Below are positions 49,405-60,333 of a DNA stretch of 64,000 nucleotides, in pieces. This DNA comes from Alishewanella tabrizica (GTDB lineage Bacteria; Pseudomonadota; Gammaproteobacteria; Enterobacterales; Alteromonadaceae): positions 124,001 through 188,000 of the forward strand of contig NZ_BMYR01000004.1 in NCBI RefSeq assembly GCF_014652375.1, read 5' to 3'. Every line of letters starts with the position of its first letter. Positions within the stretch are counted from its first letter, which is position 1. Under the pieces are notes generated by a model that saw only the letters and a list, made by a program, of their open reading frames with translations, was not told the origin of the DNA and did not search any database. The position numbers were made by a program, and so were the translations under genes.

Positions 49405-50242
49405 TACTATTTTTCGTAAGAGCGGGGGATGCGATATTCCTTTTCCCAATTAATGCGGAAACTCCAAATTAACTGAAAAATTGATAAACGCAATCTAACG
49501 TTAGAATTGTATCCCTTTATAAGTAAGCGTTTTGAAGAAAAAAACAAATAAGAAAATCAGAAATACAAATAACCATTAGATTATTTGTAAAATTACAAAC
49601 AACGGTTAGATATTTTTTAGAATCGAATTTAATGCTATGGAGTTCACTCCCAAAGGGATTAAGTGACATAATTGGATTCTTTGATTGTTGCTGTATTTTA
49701 AAGATACGCCAAAATTTTATGGTTTTGAATATTTTTTGATCTACTGATTTTTCTAATTGTGAAATGGCTTTTTCGGTTTAATATTTGTAATCAGTGATTA
49801 GTAAAATGATAAATATTTAGAATTATCGGAAAGCAGAATTTAAATTAATTAGAAAATGTTCATATTTTTTGGCAAAATATATTTTCATTAGTTAATTCCA
49901 ATTAAAGCACCGCTCATTTTCACCGGGATGTTACCACTCGTTGGTTATTCATTAAACATTCACTTGAAATGAGAGAATCACATTTCTAATCTTATCTTTG
50001 TGCCAATTGCCGACTGTTGTAATTTCAATTCAAACTAGTAAAGCATGCACGAGCCACTTGTCTGCTTTCCAGATAGTAGACTTTCGGTGAATATTTTTGT
50101 TTTAGAGGATCGAGTGATTTCCAGTCACTCTTAAGACCAGAAGAGTCCAATATGCCAGAGCGGGGGGGTGTAAATTGTTTTTTAAATTTCATATGGTGTG
50201 TTATTGTATGCTTGTATAAAATATGAGTGCTTAAGGATGAAT
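49405..50242. other. AT-rich gene-poor gap at the start of the accessory region
   Basis: A strongly AT-rich stretch without a convincing gene. It has a perfect palindrome TTTGTAAAATTACAAA at 49584-49599 flanked by CATTAGA/GGTTAGA words, and several short frames of 20-35 codons I do not trust. It separates a conserved housekeeping block from accessory genes. Confidence 0.6.
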
Positions 50243-51184
50243 ATGTTACGCTCATTTATCGTTTTTTTTTCACTTTGCATTCAACCCGCAGTCAACGCAA
50301 GTCCTATAGACATTACGGCACCCAAACTCCTTGGGTTAACGATTTCCCCTAATACCGTAAATGTCAGTTCTGGCAACCAAATGGTGGACGTAAGCCTTGA
50401 GTTTACCGAAGACCTTAGCGGCCTACAGTTAATGTCTATGAGTGTTTTTGATCCCTCAGGCACATATGTAAACAGTACTTACACAAATTTTATTGAAGGT
50501 GGGAGTCCCTATTTAGTTACTGGTGACCAACTTGGCGGGATATTAGACTTAGAGTTCGCCATACCACAATACGCTGAATCAGGTGATTATACTTACAGTA
50601 TTCTTTTGCGCGATAACAACAACAACGATAACTGGATTGACTATAGTGAACTCGTGTCTATGGGCTTTGGTAACCAGTTATCTGTTATATCTGACAACCA
50701 AGATTTAACCTCTCCCAAACTCCTTGGGTTCACGATTTCCCCGAATACCGTAAATGTCAGTTCTGGCAACCAAACGGTGGACTTTAGCCTTGAGTTTACC
50801 GAAGACCTAAGCGGGTTACAGTTAATGTCTATGAGTGTTTTTGATCCTTCAGGCACATATGTAAACAGTGCTTACACAAATTTTATTGACGGCTGGAGTC
50901 CTTATTTAGTTACTGGTGACCAACTTGGCGGAATATTAGACTTAGAGTTCGTGATCCCGCAATATGCTGAATCAGGTGATTATACTTACAATATTCTTTT
51001 GCGCGATAACAACAACAACGATAACTGGATTGACTATAGTGAACTCGTGTCTATGGGCTTTGGTAACATGCTAAAAATAAGGTCAGCAACATCAGTATCC
51101 GAGCCTCCAGCACATTATTTAATATTGCTACCATTATTGTTGCTTTTAATTACCAAAATTTTAAGGAAAGGTGCCTATGATTAA
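50243..51184 (+). CDS. Surface protein with two near-identical repeats and PEP-CTERM-like anchor
   Basis: A 313-residue secreted protein: signal peptide (LRSFIVFFSLCIQPAVNA), then two repeats of about 118 residues separated by a short linker, then SEPP plus a hydrophobic stretch and KILRKGAYD, which resembles a PEP-CTERM tail. Each repeat has PKLLGLTISPNTVNVSS, SVFDPSGTYVNS and RDNNNNDNW, beta-sandwich-like with an Asn-rich acidic loop that could bind calcium. The repeats agree almost base for base (period 393 bp), so the duplication is recent. ATG 50243 follows AAGGA by about 6 bp; ATG 50237 is possible. The stop overlaps the next gene by 8 bp. Confidence 0.75.
   Translation: MLRSFIVFFSLCIQPAVNASPIDITAPKLLGLTISPNTVNVSSGNQMVDVSLEFTEDLSGLQLMSMSVFDPSGTYVNSTYTNFIEGGSPYLVTGDQLGGILDLEFAIPQYAESGDYTYSILLRDNNNNDNWIDYSELVSMGFGNQLSVISDNQDLTSPKLLGFTISPNTVNVSSGNQTVDFSLEFTEDLSGLQLMSMSVFDPSGTYVNSAYTNFIDGWSPYLVTGDQLGGILDLEFVIPQYAESGDYTYNILLRDNNNNDNWIDYSELVSMGFGNMLKIRSATSVSEPPAHYLILLPLLLLLITKILRKGAYD
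50321..51067 (+). repeat. Tandem duplication of about 354 bp inside the surface-protein gene
   Basis: Copies at 50321-50674 and 50714-51067, period 393 bp. They differ at only a few positions, many of them in the middle of the repeat. Confidence 0.9.
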
Positions 51185-51764
51185 GTATAAGCACCTCTCA
51201 TTAGTGGTTATTGGTCTACTTGTATCGCAAGTCGCAAATCCAGCAGATAGCGCAGGAAATTTTGCCATAGAAGGTATTGGTGGGCTTGATTGCATTAGGT
51301 TCGTGCAAGCTAAAGAGAATAAAGAGAGCGCTTATTTTCATTTTGGAGGTTGGATTGAAGGTTTTATTTCAGCGTCCAATAAGCATTCAGACCGTATTTA
51401 CGATTTGACTCCTTGGCAGACAACCGAGACAATCGCGACTATTGTCTATACTGCTTGTAAAAAACAACCAAAAGCAAACTTTGCTACTGTGGTCGATGGA
51501 GTAGTTGGTCAATTATCTCTAAACGCGCTGACGAAAGAAAGTGCCCTGATCACTCTTAAACACGGTAAGTTTGAGGTAAAAGTAAGAACAAAAATATATC
51601 ATGATGTTGAGTTACGATTACGACAGCTAAAATATCTTGATGGTGAAGCGAACAATAAAAAAATAATAGAAGCACTTAAAAAATACCAGTCAAGTAATAA
51701 CCTTAGGGTCACAGGCCTACCTGACCAATACACATTGTGGAAAATTCTCGATTCGAAAGAGTAA
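51177..51764 (+). CDS. Secreted protein with Rap1a-like domain and C-terminal peptidoglycan-binding-like motif
   Basis: A 195-residue protein: signal peptide (about 1-25), a middle domain with a spaced Cys pair (Cys39, Cys94) and GGWIEGFISASNKH, which resembles Rap1a/HdeA-like small periplasmic domains. The end (about 155-192; KYQSSNNLRVTGLPDQYT) resembles a PG_binding_1 motif. ATG 51177 follows AAGGAAAGG; an in-frame GTG lies at 51171. It overlaps the repeat protein by 8 bp, so the two are one operon. Function unknown; binding to cell wall near the anchored partner is an inference. Confidence 0.65.
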   Translation: MIKYKHLSLVVIGLLVSQVANPADSAGNFAIEGIGGLDCIRFVQAKENKESAYFHFGGWIEGFISASNKHSDRIYDLTPWQTTETIATIVYTACKKQPKANFATVVDGVVGQLSLNALTKESALITLKHGKFEVKVRTKIYHDVELRLRQLKYLDGEANNKKIIEALKKYQSSNNLRVTGLPDQYTLWKILDSKE

Positions 51765-52023
51765 AAATAAAAAGTATTAATTAATTTTTTGTTAAAACCA
51801 GCTCCTAATAATAATTAGTGTCTCTAGGTCTAGACCTGAAAGACGGTTTACTTTTCATCGAACAGCCTGATGACACAAAATTATAAACGTACGCTCCTGT
51901 TTAAATATGAAGTCAATGAGCTTGCTTTGCGAAAGCCTTTACAGGTACGCACAAAATCTGCATACCCCTCAATGCAAAAGTTAGGTAAATGTAGTGGCAC
52001 ACTGAATTTGGCCACCTGATTAG

Positions 52024-53240
<1,217 letters not shown>

Positions 53241-53247
53241 CCACTAC

Positions 53248-53492
53248 AATGTAAAAAGACCTTATGGTACCTCTGGATTAGATATATTAGAGTGATGGTA
53301 AAGTTGGTAGAGGGCTAGCTTCGGCTTTAGTGTTTAATCAGTATCAGAGTCATTAAAGTTAGTATCAGAAAATTTTTGGCTAACAAAGGTTCGTTTTAGG
53401 AGGGCTGACATGGAAAACACTAAGGAAGACTAGCGTTAAAAACGCTATAAAATATAACCCAATAATGGCAACAGTCATATGAGCAAGCACGT
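53248..53492. other. Interval downstream of the IS
   Basis: No gene is recognised. GGAGGGCTGAC precedes a 7-codon ATG..TAG (53410-53433), followed by the hairpin TAGCGTT AAA AACGCTA (53431-53447). Confidence 0.5.
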
Positions 53493-53531
53493 AAAAAACC
53501 AACACCCGAGGCTTTAACCTCGGGTGTTGGT
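53493..53531 (-). terminator. Strong terminator of the PEP-CTERM gene
   Basis: A perfect 14-bp stem (53498-53511 with 53518-53531, ACCAACACCCGAGG) around CTTTAA, followed on the minus strand by six U. Confidence 0.9.
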
Positions 53532-53580
53532 GCGTGTGTTCGATATTTTACGCGTTGTTTTCGCTTTACAACCGCTGGGC

Positions 53581-54303
53581 CTAAGGGCGTAACGCTTGAC
53601 GACGGCGGTAGCCTAACACGACCAGCCCAAGTGCTAGCAGGCTTACTGATGTGGGGAGAGATACTGGTGTCGGGGTTATCGGGGCTAAACGCACCAATGC
53701 AACGCCCACTCCTGAATTAACCGTATCAACTCCATACCCCAAACCACTGTGATTTAAGTAAGCGCGCGATGTCATACCGGGAACTGCAATACCATCCGTT
53801 GAATCAATCCACTGATCCGACAGTCCACCAACACCATACCCTCCGAAACTTCCCACATAAGTAGCGTGGCTATACCAAAGGAACTCATTTATTTGACAGT
53901 GCTCGGCCCAACCCTCTTCACACGCCTCTTGAACTGTATAGGTATACCCAAACAACGATTTAAACATGCTATGTACACTATATTCAACTCCCGACCTTCC
54001 TATTGTACTATCCTGCCATGTCGCTAAATTGTTATTCCAATCTGACTTTCCAAATTTAAAGACATTATACAAATCGGTCATATTACTATTAGTCGCCAAC
54101 GTCCAACCATCGGCAGAATGTGCTGCGAGCGCCAAATTAATACTCATGCCCTTAGTCACATCCCACTTTAACCATTCCAAGCCGCCACCGGTCACGATGT
54201 TTGACGCGCTATCACGCTCATAACCGAAGTGAGAAATAATCGTCGCTTGAGATGCCATGGAAGTAACGAGCAAACATGACGCTACTAAAATCTTCTTTAA
54301 CAT
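53581..54303 (-). CDS. PEP-CTERM sorting-domain protein
   Basis: A 240-residue secreted protein: signal peptide (LKKILVASCLLVTSMASQA), a middle region with NSNMTDLYNVFKFG and GLEWLKWDVTKGMS, and a C-terminal PTPVSLPTSV + hydrophobic segment + GYRRRQ, a PEP-CTERM (VPxP-type) signal cut by exosortase in relatives. The middle region resembles DUF-type PEP-CTERM exopolysaccharide-linked proteins but I cannot name it. It is single, with a terminator 50 bp after the stop. Confidence 0.83.
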   Translation of the reverse strand: MLKKILVASCLLVTSMASQATIISHFGYERDSASNIVTGGGLEWLKWDVTKGMSINLALAAHSADGWTLATNSNMTDLYNVFKFGKSDWNNNLATWQDSTIGRSGVEYSVHSMFKSLFGYTYTVQEACEEGWAEHCQINEFLWYSHATYVGSFGGYGVGGLSDQWIDSTDGIAVPGMTSRAYLNHSGLGYGVDTVNSGVGVALVRLAPITPTPVSLPTSVSLLALGLVVLGYRRRQALRP

Positions 54304-54643
54304 AATTTAATTTGCCTTATACATAATGAAATGATGTATGCCTTACAACCATCACACTCACTGCAAAAATCTTGCCCGAAAGAATTATTTTAATTAATCA
54401 TATCTTTATTGAAAACGTAGTGTTTATAATAATAATTAATGTAAAGATTCCTGACACATATGACGCCCCCGTATCGAGTGAATCGTCACAAAAATTTACT
54501 GTTCACCTCTAATCAAATTATTAAGTTTTCAAACTATCAGGCGGAGGCTACCAACGAGGGTGAATAACGGCTTTAAATTGCAAAGCGGACATAATTACTG
54601 ACCATCACCAACATTTTGTTCGTCTGCAATTCGCTCAAAGCAG
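54304..54643. other. Intergenic stretch between PEP-CTERM gene and umuC
   Basis: AT-rich near the PEP-CTERM gene, presumably its promoter, and nothing I recognise on the umuC side. Confidence 0.5.
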
Positions 54644-55924
54644 CTATTTAGCTTTTGGTAAATCCACCCAACTGGTCGTGTACTGCGGTGATAACATACC
54701 GCGTTTCATTGACCAGTCTTGTTTTATACCCTGGCTGGCAAACCAGATCTTGCCTTTACCGCTGCCGTTAAGTTTATCTATGACTGTCATAAGCGCTTTG
54801 CTTTGATAACTTTGTGGTTCAGGTTCAAAGAGGCAACCTTGATATACACCTTCATCATAAAAATCTGACAGCATCACTCCTGCTTTTGCGTAGCGATAAC
54901 CGTCTCGCCAGATCTTATCGAGTAGCTTTACTGCAAGACTAATGAAATCACGAGTGTCAGCACTTGGTGTTACAAGCGAGGTACTGATACTGTTTGAATA
55001 ATATGGATCACGTTCTTTATCGCTGAATGGGCTGGTTCGAAGAAAAACACTCAATTGCTTGGCGACTTGTTGCTCCTTACGCAATTTTTGGCAAGCACGA
55101 CTAACATACTCACTTATTGCCTCCTGCATTTGCTGTTTGCAGGTGATCCTTTCACCGAATGAGCGAGAACTCACAATCTCTTTTTTGGTTGGTGCTACTT
55201 GTTCCAGCTCAAGACACGACTCGCCATTGAGCTCCTGCACGATACGAGATACCACAACTGAAAATTGTTGGCGCATAAAAGCAGGTTCAGCATCAGCCAA
55301 ATCGAGAACAGTATTGATCCCGAGTTTATTCAACTTTGTCGTTAATTTGCCACCAATTCCCCATACTTCACTTACAGGCAGCAAGCTCATTAGCTTGCGT
55401 TGTCGTTCTGTACTTGTCAGATCAACAACACCGTCTGCCTTTGTCCATTTCTTAGCAGCATGATTTGCTAACTTAGCGAGTGTTTTAGTTGGTGCAATAC
55501 CAACACATACGGTAATACCAATCCATTGTTGGATCGTGCTGCGCACTTGCTGGCCAAATTGAGTTAGCTCAACACAATTACTGACACCAGTCAGATCAAG
55601 GAAAGCTTCATCAATAGAGTAAACTTCAACAGCTGGAGCGAGTTGCTCTAGTGTTGTCATCACGCGTGCTGATAAATCAGCATACAGTGCGTAGTTAGAG
55701 GAGAAAGCCAGTAACTTACCGTTTTCTATGAGTTCACGTATCTGAAAAGCAGGCACACCCATTTTAATACCGAGTGCTTTTGCTTCCTTTGATCGCGCGA
55801 CAACACAACCGTCATTATTCGACAGCACAACAACAGCGGCATCTTTAATGTCCGGCCTGAACAGCTTCTCGCAGCTAGCATAAAAGTTGTTACAGTCGAC
55901 AAGTGCAAAGCATTTAGACGTCAT
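54644..55924 (-). CDS. umuC: DNA polymerase V catalytic subunit UmuC
   Basis: A 426-residue Y-family polymerase (E. coli UmuC 422) for SOS translesion synthesis. Metal-binding Asp10 (FALVDCNNFYASCE) and Asp105/Glu106 (YSIDEAFLDL) are readable; the palm/HhH region has WGIGGKLTTKLNKLG. It starts 4 bp inside the umuD stop (ATGA), so it is translated with umuD as one operon under the LexA box. Confidence 0.95.
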   Translation of the reverse strand: MTSKCFALVDCNNFYASCEKLFRPDIKDAAVVVLSNNDGCVVARSKEAKALGIKMGVPAFQIRELIENGKLLAFSSNYALYADLSARVMTTLEQLAPAVEVYSIDEAFLDLTGVSNCVELTQFGQQVRSTIQQWIGITVCVGIAPTKTLAKLANHAAKKWTKADGVVDLTSTERQRKLMSLLPVSEVWGIGGKLTTKLNKLGINTVLDLADAEPAFMRQQFSVVVSRIVQELNGESCLELEQVAPTKKEIVSSRSFGERITCKQQMQEAISEYVSRACQKLRKEQQVAKQLSVFLRTSPFSDKERDPYYSNSISTSLVTPSADTRDFISLAVKLLDKIWRDGYRYAKAGVMLSDFYDEGVYQGCLFEPEPQSYQSKALMTVIDKLNGSGKGKIWFASQGIKQDWSMKRGMLSPQYTTSWVDLPKAK

Positions 55925-56352
55925 GTCCTTATGATATTGCGTACGATGTTCGTTACTACGCCAAACAGCTCAAACTCATCAGTATCTTTGATAACGATAG
56001 TTTCAAATGTTGGATTATGAGGTATCAGTTGTATGCTGGGACGTAAGCAAAGCTCTTTTATTGTGAATTCACGATTTATAGATGCCACAACAAAATCACC
56101 ATGTTTCGCGGTTAATGAGCGATCCACGATCAAGATATCCTTGTCATAAATACCAGCGTCCCTCATCGAATCACCACTTACCTTAACGAAAAATGCCGCA
56201 GCTGGATTCTTAACACAAAGCTCGTTCAGGTCTAGTGTTTTCTCAACGTGATCTTGAGCAGGTGAGGGGAACCCAGCTGACACCTTATTGCTAAAAAATG
56301 GCAGCAAAATAGAATTGTAAAGCGATACTTGACCGAGTATTTCAACTGTCAT
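55921..56352 (-). CDS. umuD: UmuD-like SOS mutagenesis peptidase
   Basis: A 143-residue LexA-like protein. AGFPSP (Ala26-Gly27) is the autocleavage site, Ser62 in SGDSM and Lys99 in REFTIKELCLRP are the catalytic pair, spaced 37 as in E. coli Ser60-Lys97. The cleaved UmuD' dimer binds UmuC to form polymerase V. I chose ATG 56352 for the family N-terminus; the frame continues to 56394. A LexA box lies 16-31 bp upstream. Confidence 0.93.
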   Translation of the reverse strand: MTVEILGQVSLYNSILLPFFSNKVSAGFPSPAQDHVEKTLDLNELCVKNPAAAFFVKVSGDSMRDAGIYDKDILIVDRSLTAKHGDFVVASINREFTIKELCLRPSIQLIPHNPTFETIVIKDTDEFELFGVVTNIVRNIIRT

Positions 56353-56367
56353 ATCACACCTCGATAT

Positions 56368-56383
56368 ATGTATATTTATACAG
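56368..56383 (-). promoter_or_regulatory. LexA (SOS) box of umuDC
   Basis: Complement of ATGTATATTTATACAG: CTGTATAAATATACAT, with CTGT and ACA half-sites around an AT core; only the last base departs from the consensus CTGT-N8-ACAG. It is 16 bp before the umuD ATG. Confidence 0.82.
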
Positions 56384-56498
56384 TATAAGGTCAAAAAAGT
56401 AAAAGTGGTAGTGTAAGTGTTATTTGGATTATCATTTGAAAAACTGGTTAAATTTTTCTATATTTACGTAACGTTAAATTTAAAGCGGATTTTTTAGT

Positions 56499-56726
56499 AT
56501 GGAAACGCTAGAGGTTAATGAGGCACAATTTAGGCAACAGCTCTGGAGATGGAAATAAGTTGGTCGAACTCTCTTAAACCTTCCGAGAATTGAAAAACGA
56601 GATCACAAACTTAGAATTTCAGTTGTTAGCATCGACAATATAACGTGCTATACACTAAAGAAATCGTTTGATAGCTATCAGCAGTTGCTGAACTGGTATG
56701 GGAGTGTGCTGGATGAACTTGAGTAG
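56499..56726 (+). pseudogene. Broken small gene
   Basis: ATG 56499 opens METLEVNEAQFRQQLWRWK, then TAA at 56556-56558, then the same frame continues (VGRTLLNLPRIEKRDHKLR..SFDSYQQLLNWYGSVLDELE) to TAG 56724-56726. Seventy-six codons with one internal stop and protein-like composition suggest a recently broken gene. No family is recognised. A sequencing error is possible. Confidence 0.5.
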
Positions 56727-56728
56727 TG

Positions 56729-57208
56729 TCAGCTTCCAGTAGCTCTACTTCGTAATAACGCTACGAAATGGCGTTTAACACTGGCCCAGTTAGGAAATTC
56801 AGCACTGCCATAGTGAATCAGCTGCCCCTGGAAATCCTCCTGACCAAATCCTGCAGTTTTATCGTCAATCAAATAGTCACCCCTAGAAAGGCCTTTGTGA
56901 GCGCTGATAATCAACCGGTGGCAATGTTCAAATCCAAAATGGCGCTCAACCCAGAGCCGTTTTTCGGTATAGCAGAGCGGGTTATGTACTGACGGCGCGG
57001 TTAGCAGCAACACCAAAAACTCAGGTTGCTCAAACAACCAACTAGCAGTCTCGATCGCATACTCATAGGGTGGTAGATTCAGAAAAAATCCCTCATGACT
57101 CTGAGGATAGAGAATATCAGGCATCAAGCTCCTAGCCGCATTGTAACTACTTTGGTAATCGCATAGTGTATCGTCTAAATCGATGTAGATTATTTGTTTC
57201 ACTTTCAT
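56729..57208 (-). CDS. HAD-superfamily 5'-nucleotidase-like phosphatase
   Basis: A 159-residue HAD protein with YIDLDDTLCDYQ (nucleophile Asp10 and acid Asp12), a second motif LLLTAPS and YLIDDKTAGFG with the acidic pair. It fits the NT5C deoxyribonucleotidase-type family, which removes phosphate from nucleotides. The placement beside defence genes might point to a nucleotide-based role, but that is speculation. Upstream CAGGTGAT lies close to the ATG. Confidence 0.78.
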   Translation of the reverse strand: MKVKQIIYIDLDDTLCDYQSSYNAARSLMPDILYPQSHEGFFLNLPPYEYAIETASWLFEQPEFLVLLLTAPSVHNPLCYTEKRLWVERHFGFEHCHRLIISAHKGLSRGDYLIDDKTAGFGQEDFQGQLIHYGSAEFPNWASVKRHFVALLRSRATGS

Positions 57209-57363
57209 ATCACCTGTATTTCAGTTCTCTTCAGTCAGTTTAGTCAATTTAATCGACTCGAACCACAAAGGTAGGGTGTTACTATGGTTTTTAGGCGATG
57301 CATTTCACACCAATTCAGATTTGGACTATGCTCAACTCTGCCGAGACAAATTCGGGAGGGCGC

Positions 57364-57615
57364 ATGAGTTATCGGGTAAAAATTGGTCGTCATAATGAGG
57401 TAGAACTGCCAGATGCCCTGTGCCAGGCATTAGGGGTTAAAATCGGTGATATTATGGTTTTCGAGGCATCACCTGATTCTCAGGCACTCACTGTGACCAA
57501 ACACAACGATCAAACGCTGACCGATGATCAAATTGCGGCGGCCAAAAATCTCTCGCGAATAATCCCGCACCCTATAGAGGATGAACAACATGAGCAGACC
57601 ACCAATAGCAAATGA
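57364..57615 (+). CDS. AbrB-like small DNA-binding protein
   Basis: An 83-residue protein beginning SYRVKIGRHNEVELPDALCQALGVKIGD, close to the swapped-hairpin SpoVT/AbrB N-terminal domain. AbrB-like proteins often act as antitoxins or repressors. ATG 57364 follows GGAGGG; the frame is open to 57298. Its 3' end overlaps the HigA-like fragment by 26 bp, so they are translated from one transcript. Confidence 0.7.
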   Translation: MSYRVKIGRHNEVELPDALCQALGVKIGDIMVFEASPDSQALTVTKHNDQTLTDDQIAAAKNLSRIIPHPIEDEQHEQTTNSK

Positions 57616-57751
57616 TCAAGAACTTGAAGAAGTGCTAAGTGCCATTGAATTGTTATTAGAAGCCGAGCCTGGCACACCAGAAGATGATGAATTACAGGCT
57701 TTAAGCAAATTAGTCGATGAATACGAGGATATTCATTACCCAATGGGCTAA
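57590..57751 (+). CDS. Truncated HigA-type antitoxin (N-terminal half only)
   Basis: A 53-residue protein, too short for most listings: MSRPPIANDQELEEVLSA..EAEPGTPEDDEL..LVDEYEDIHYPMG. This matches the first half of XRE-family HigA-like antitoxins (EAEPGTPE, EYEDxHYP), but it stops where the helix-turn-helix domain normally begins. The AbrB-like partner just upstream could supply DNA binding. No HigB toxin follows; hsdR comes next. Confidence 0.65.
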   Translation: MSRPPIANDQELEEVLSAIELLLEAEPGTPEDDELQALSKLVDEYEDIHYPMG

Positions 57752-57879
57752 TCATTTAAAGTTACAAAGGCTTTACCTAACTGTTCAAGCCACCCATATC
57801 TCAAGCAATAGTTGACCCATATTGACCTCGTCACTAATTCCTATACAATCATTTTGTCATCATAGGGATACGTGAGCGC

Positions 57880-60312
57880 ATGAATACAAAAGACTTCAGC
57901 GGAAATAATGCCTTTAGTGGGGATAAACGCGCACTAAGCGAGCGGGATATCTGCTCTAAATTTATCACCCCAGCAATTCAGCAAGCCGGTTGGGATTTAC
58001 AAAGCCAAATTCGCGAAGAACTTACCTTTACCGCTGGCCGCGTGATTGTACGTGGCCGCATGCATACCCGTGGCGAAAAACGCCGTGCCGACTATGTGTT
58101 GTATCACAAGAAAAACCTGCCGCTTGCAGTTGTCGAAGCCAAAGACAATAAGCACAGTATTGGTGCGGGTATGCAGCAGGCCTTGGCCTACAGTGAAGCG
58201 CTGGATGTGCTGTTTGTATTCTCCAGCAATGGCGATGGCTTTTTATTTCACGACAAAACTGGTTTAAGCGGTAAAACCGAACACGAATTATCCCTTTCTG
58301 AATTTCCGTCACCGGCGCAGCTGTGGCAATGGTATTGCCAGCACCATGGCTTTCAGGACAGTGCCGTACAGCTGGTAGATACGCCTTATTATGATGACGG
58401 CAGTGGCCGTAGCCCCCGTTATTACCAAATGACCGCCATTAACCGCACCGTGGAAGCGGTAGCGCGTGGGCAAGACAGAATATTACTGGTGATGGCAACC
58501 GGCACAGGTAAAACCTATACCGCTTTTCAAATAATCTGGCGGCTTTGGAAATCACGGCAGAAAAAGCGCATTTTGTTTTTAGCCGATCGCAATATTCTGG
58601 TCGACCAAACCAAAAACAACGACTTTAAGCCCTTTGGTCAGGCGATGACCAAAATCACCAACCGCACGATTAATAAGTCGTATGAGATTTATTTATCCCT
58701 GTATCAGGCGGTAACCGGTACGGATGAAGAAAAAAATATCTACCGTGAATTCTCACCGGACTTTTTCGATTTAATCGTGATTGACGAGTGCCACCGTGGC
58801 AGCGCGCGGGAAGACTCGGCCTGGCGCGATATTCTGGATTATTTTAAATCGGCCACTCATATTGGCCTGACTGCCACCCCCAAAGAAACCAAAGATGTCA
58901 GCAATATCCATTACTTTGGCGAGCCGATTTTTACCTATTCGCTCAAGCAAGGCATTGATGACGGTTTCTTAGCGCCTTATAAAGTGGTGCGTATCGACTT
59001 TGATATCGATTTACAGGGTTGGCGGCCAAAAAAAGGCCAGAAAGACAAATACGGCCTGGAGATTGAAGACCGTATCTATAACCAAAAAGATATGGATCGC
59101 AATATCGTCTTTGACGAGCGCACCCAGCTGGTGGCGCAAAAGGTTACCGAATACCTGCAAAAAACCGGCGAATATCAAAAAACCATTATCTTCTGTGACG
59201 ATATCGACCATGCTGAGCGTATGCGCCAGGCGCTGGTGAATCTCAACCCAGAGCGAGTACGCGAAAGCACCAAATACATTATGCGTATTACCGGCGATGA
59301 CAACGAAGGTAAGGCCGAGCTGGATAATTTTATTAACCCAGAGAGTCGTTATCCGGTGATTGCCACCACCAGTAAGCTGATGACCACCGGTGTAGATGCA
59401 CAAACCTGTAAGTTAGTGGTGCTGGATCAGCGCATTCAGTCGATGACCGAGTTTAAGCAAATTATTGGTCGCGGCACCCGCATTAACGAAGATTACGACA
59501 AACTCTGGTTTACCATTCTCGATTTTAAAAAAGCCACTGAGCTGTTTGCCGATCCAGCTTTTGATGGCGACCCAGTAATGATTTATAGCCCCAAACCAGG
59601 TGAAGAGCCGGTTCCGCCTGAAGCACCTGGCACCATTGAAGAGCCCGCTGCGCCTTATGGTGAAGACGGTATTCCTGAAGGTGAGGGCGAAGGCGAACCT
59701 TATGAGCCAGTTGGGCCAGGTGAGCCACGTAAAAAATTCTATGTTGCAGGCCAACCCGTCACCATGATTGGCAGTCGGGTACAGTTTTTAGGGCCAGACG
59801 GCAAACTCATTACTGAATCACTGACCGATTACACCAAACACTGTGTGCAAAAGCAGTTTGCAACCTTAAAAGATTTCTTCCGCCACTGGAGCAGCGCCGA
59901 GCGTAAAGCCGAGATAATCGAGCAGTTAAAAGAGCAGGGCGTGCAATGGGACGATTTACGCGCAGAAGTTAAGCAAAAGCGCGGTAATGAGCTAGATGCC
60001 TTCGATTTAATTGCCCATATCGTTTACGATGCACCGCCGCTAACCAGACGCGAGCGCGCCAATAATGTGAAAAAGCGCAACTACTTTACCAAGTACCAGG
60101 GCGCGGCCTTACAGGTATTGGAAAACCTGCTGGAAAAATACGCCGATACCGGTATTGAACATATTGAAGATATGAAAATTTTGCGGCTGCCGCCGTTTGA
60201 CCAGATTGGCACGGGCTTAGAGCTTATTAATGCCTTTGGTGGCAAAGCCGGTTACGAGCAAGCCTTACACGAATTAGAACAAGCGCTGTACGACGATAAA
60301 AGCATTGCTTGA
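57880..60312 (+). CDS. hsdR: Type I restriction enzyme R subunit
   Basis: The 810-residue motor and nuclease subunit of a type I restriction-modification complex. The N-terminal PD-(D/E)XK site is Asp71 (RRADYVLYH) and Glu86-x-Lys88 (VVEAKDN). The DEAD motor has Walker A ATGTGKT (about 206-212), DECH at about 302-305 and TATP at about 331. A Pro/Glu-rich linker (about 570-630) leads to a C-terminal EcoEI_R_C region. It translocates DNA and cuts unmodified DNA. The leader after the antitoxin fragment (57752-57879) is its likely promoter region. Confidence 0.95.
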   Translation: MNTKDFSGNNAFSGDKRALSERDICSKFITPAIQQAGWDLQSQIREELTFTAGRVIVRGRMHTRGEKRRADYVLYHKKNLPLAVVEAKDNKHSIGAGMQQALAYSEALDVLFVFSSNGDGFLFHDKTGLSGKTEHELSLSEFPSPAQLWQWYCQHHGFQDSAVQLVDTPYYDDGSGRSPRYYQMTAINRTVEAVARGQDRILLVMATGTGKTYTAFQIIWRLWKSRQKKRILFLADRNILVDQTKNNDFKPFGQAMTKITNRTINKSYEIYLSLYQAVTGTDEEKNIYREFSPDFFDLIVIDECHRGSAREDSAWRDILDYFKSATHIGLTATPKETKDVSNIHYFGEPIFTYSLKQGIDDGFLAPYKVVRIDFDIDLQGWRPKKGQKDKYGLEIEDRIYNQKDMDRNIVFDERTQLVAQKVTEYLQKTGEYQKTIIFCDDIDHAERMRQALVNLNPERVRESTKYIMRITGDDNEGKAELDNFINPESRYPVIATTSKLMTTGVDAQTCKLVVLDQRIQSMTEFKQIIGRGTRINEDYDKLWFTILDFKKATELFADPAFDGDPVMIYSPKPGEEPVPPEAPGTIEEPAAPYGEDGIPEGEGEGEPYEPVGPGEPRKKFYVAGQPVTMIGSRVQFLGPDGKLITESLTDYTKHCVQKQFATLKDFFRHWSSAERKAEIIEQLKEQGVQWDDLRAEVKQKRGNELDAFDLIAHIVYDAPPLTRRERANNVKKRNYFTKYQGAALQVLENLLEKYADTGIEHIEDMKILRLPPFDQIGTGLELINAFGGKAGYEQALHELEQALYDDKSIA

Positions 60313-60333
60313 TAATTAAGAATACTGAAGTGA

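Noticed and set aside
49584-49599. Palindrome TTTGTAAAATTACAAA as a HexR box
   Set aside because: Half-sites are too close (2-base rather than 5-base centre) and no HexR-type gene follows.
48990-49760. 16-bp direct repeat CTACTGATTTTTCTAA in mipA and the AT-rich gap
   Set aside because: A match of this length is expected by chance in AT-rich DNA.
53410-53447. 7-codon frame with strong ribosome site and following hairpin as a leader peptide
   Set aside because: No gene follows on that strand; the next gene is on the minus strand.
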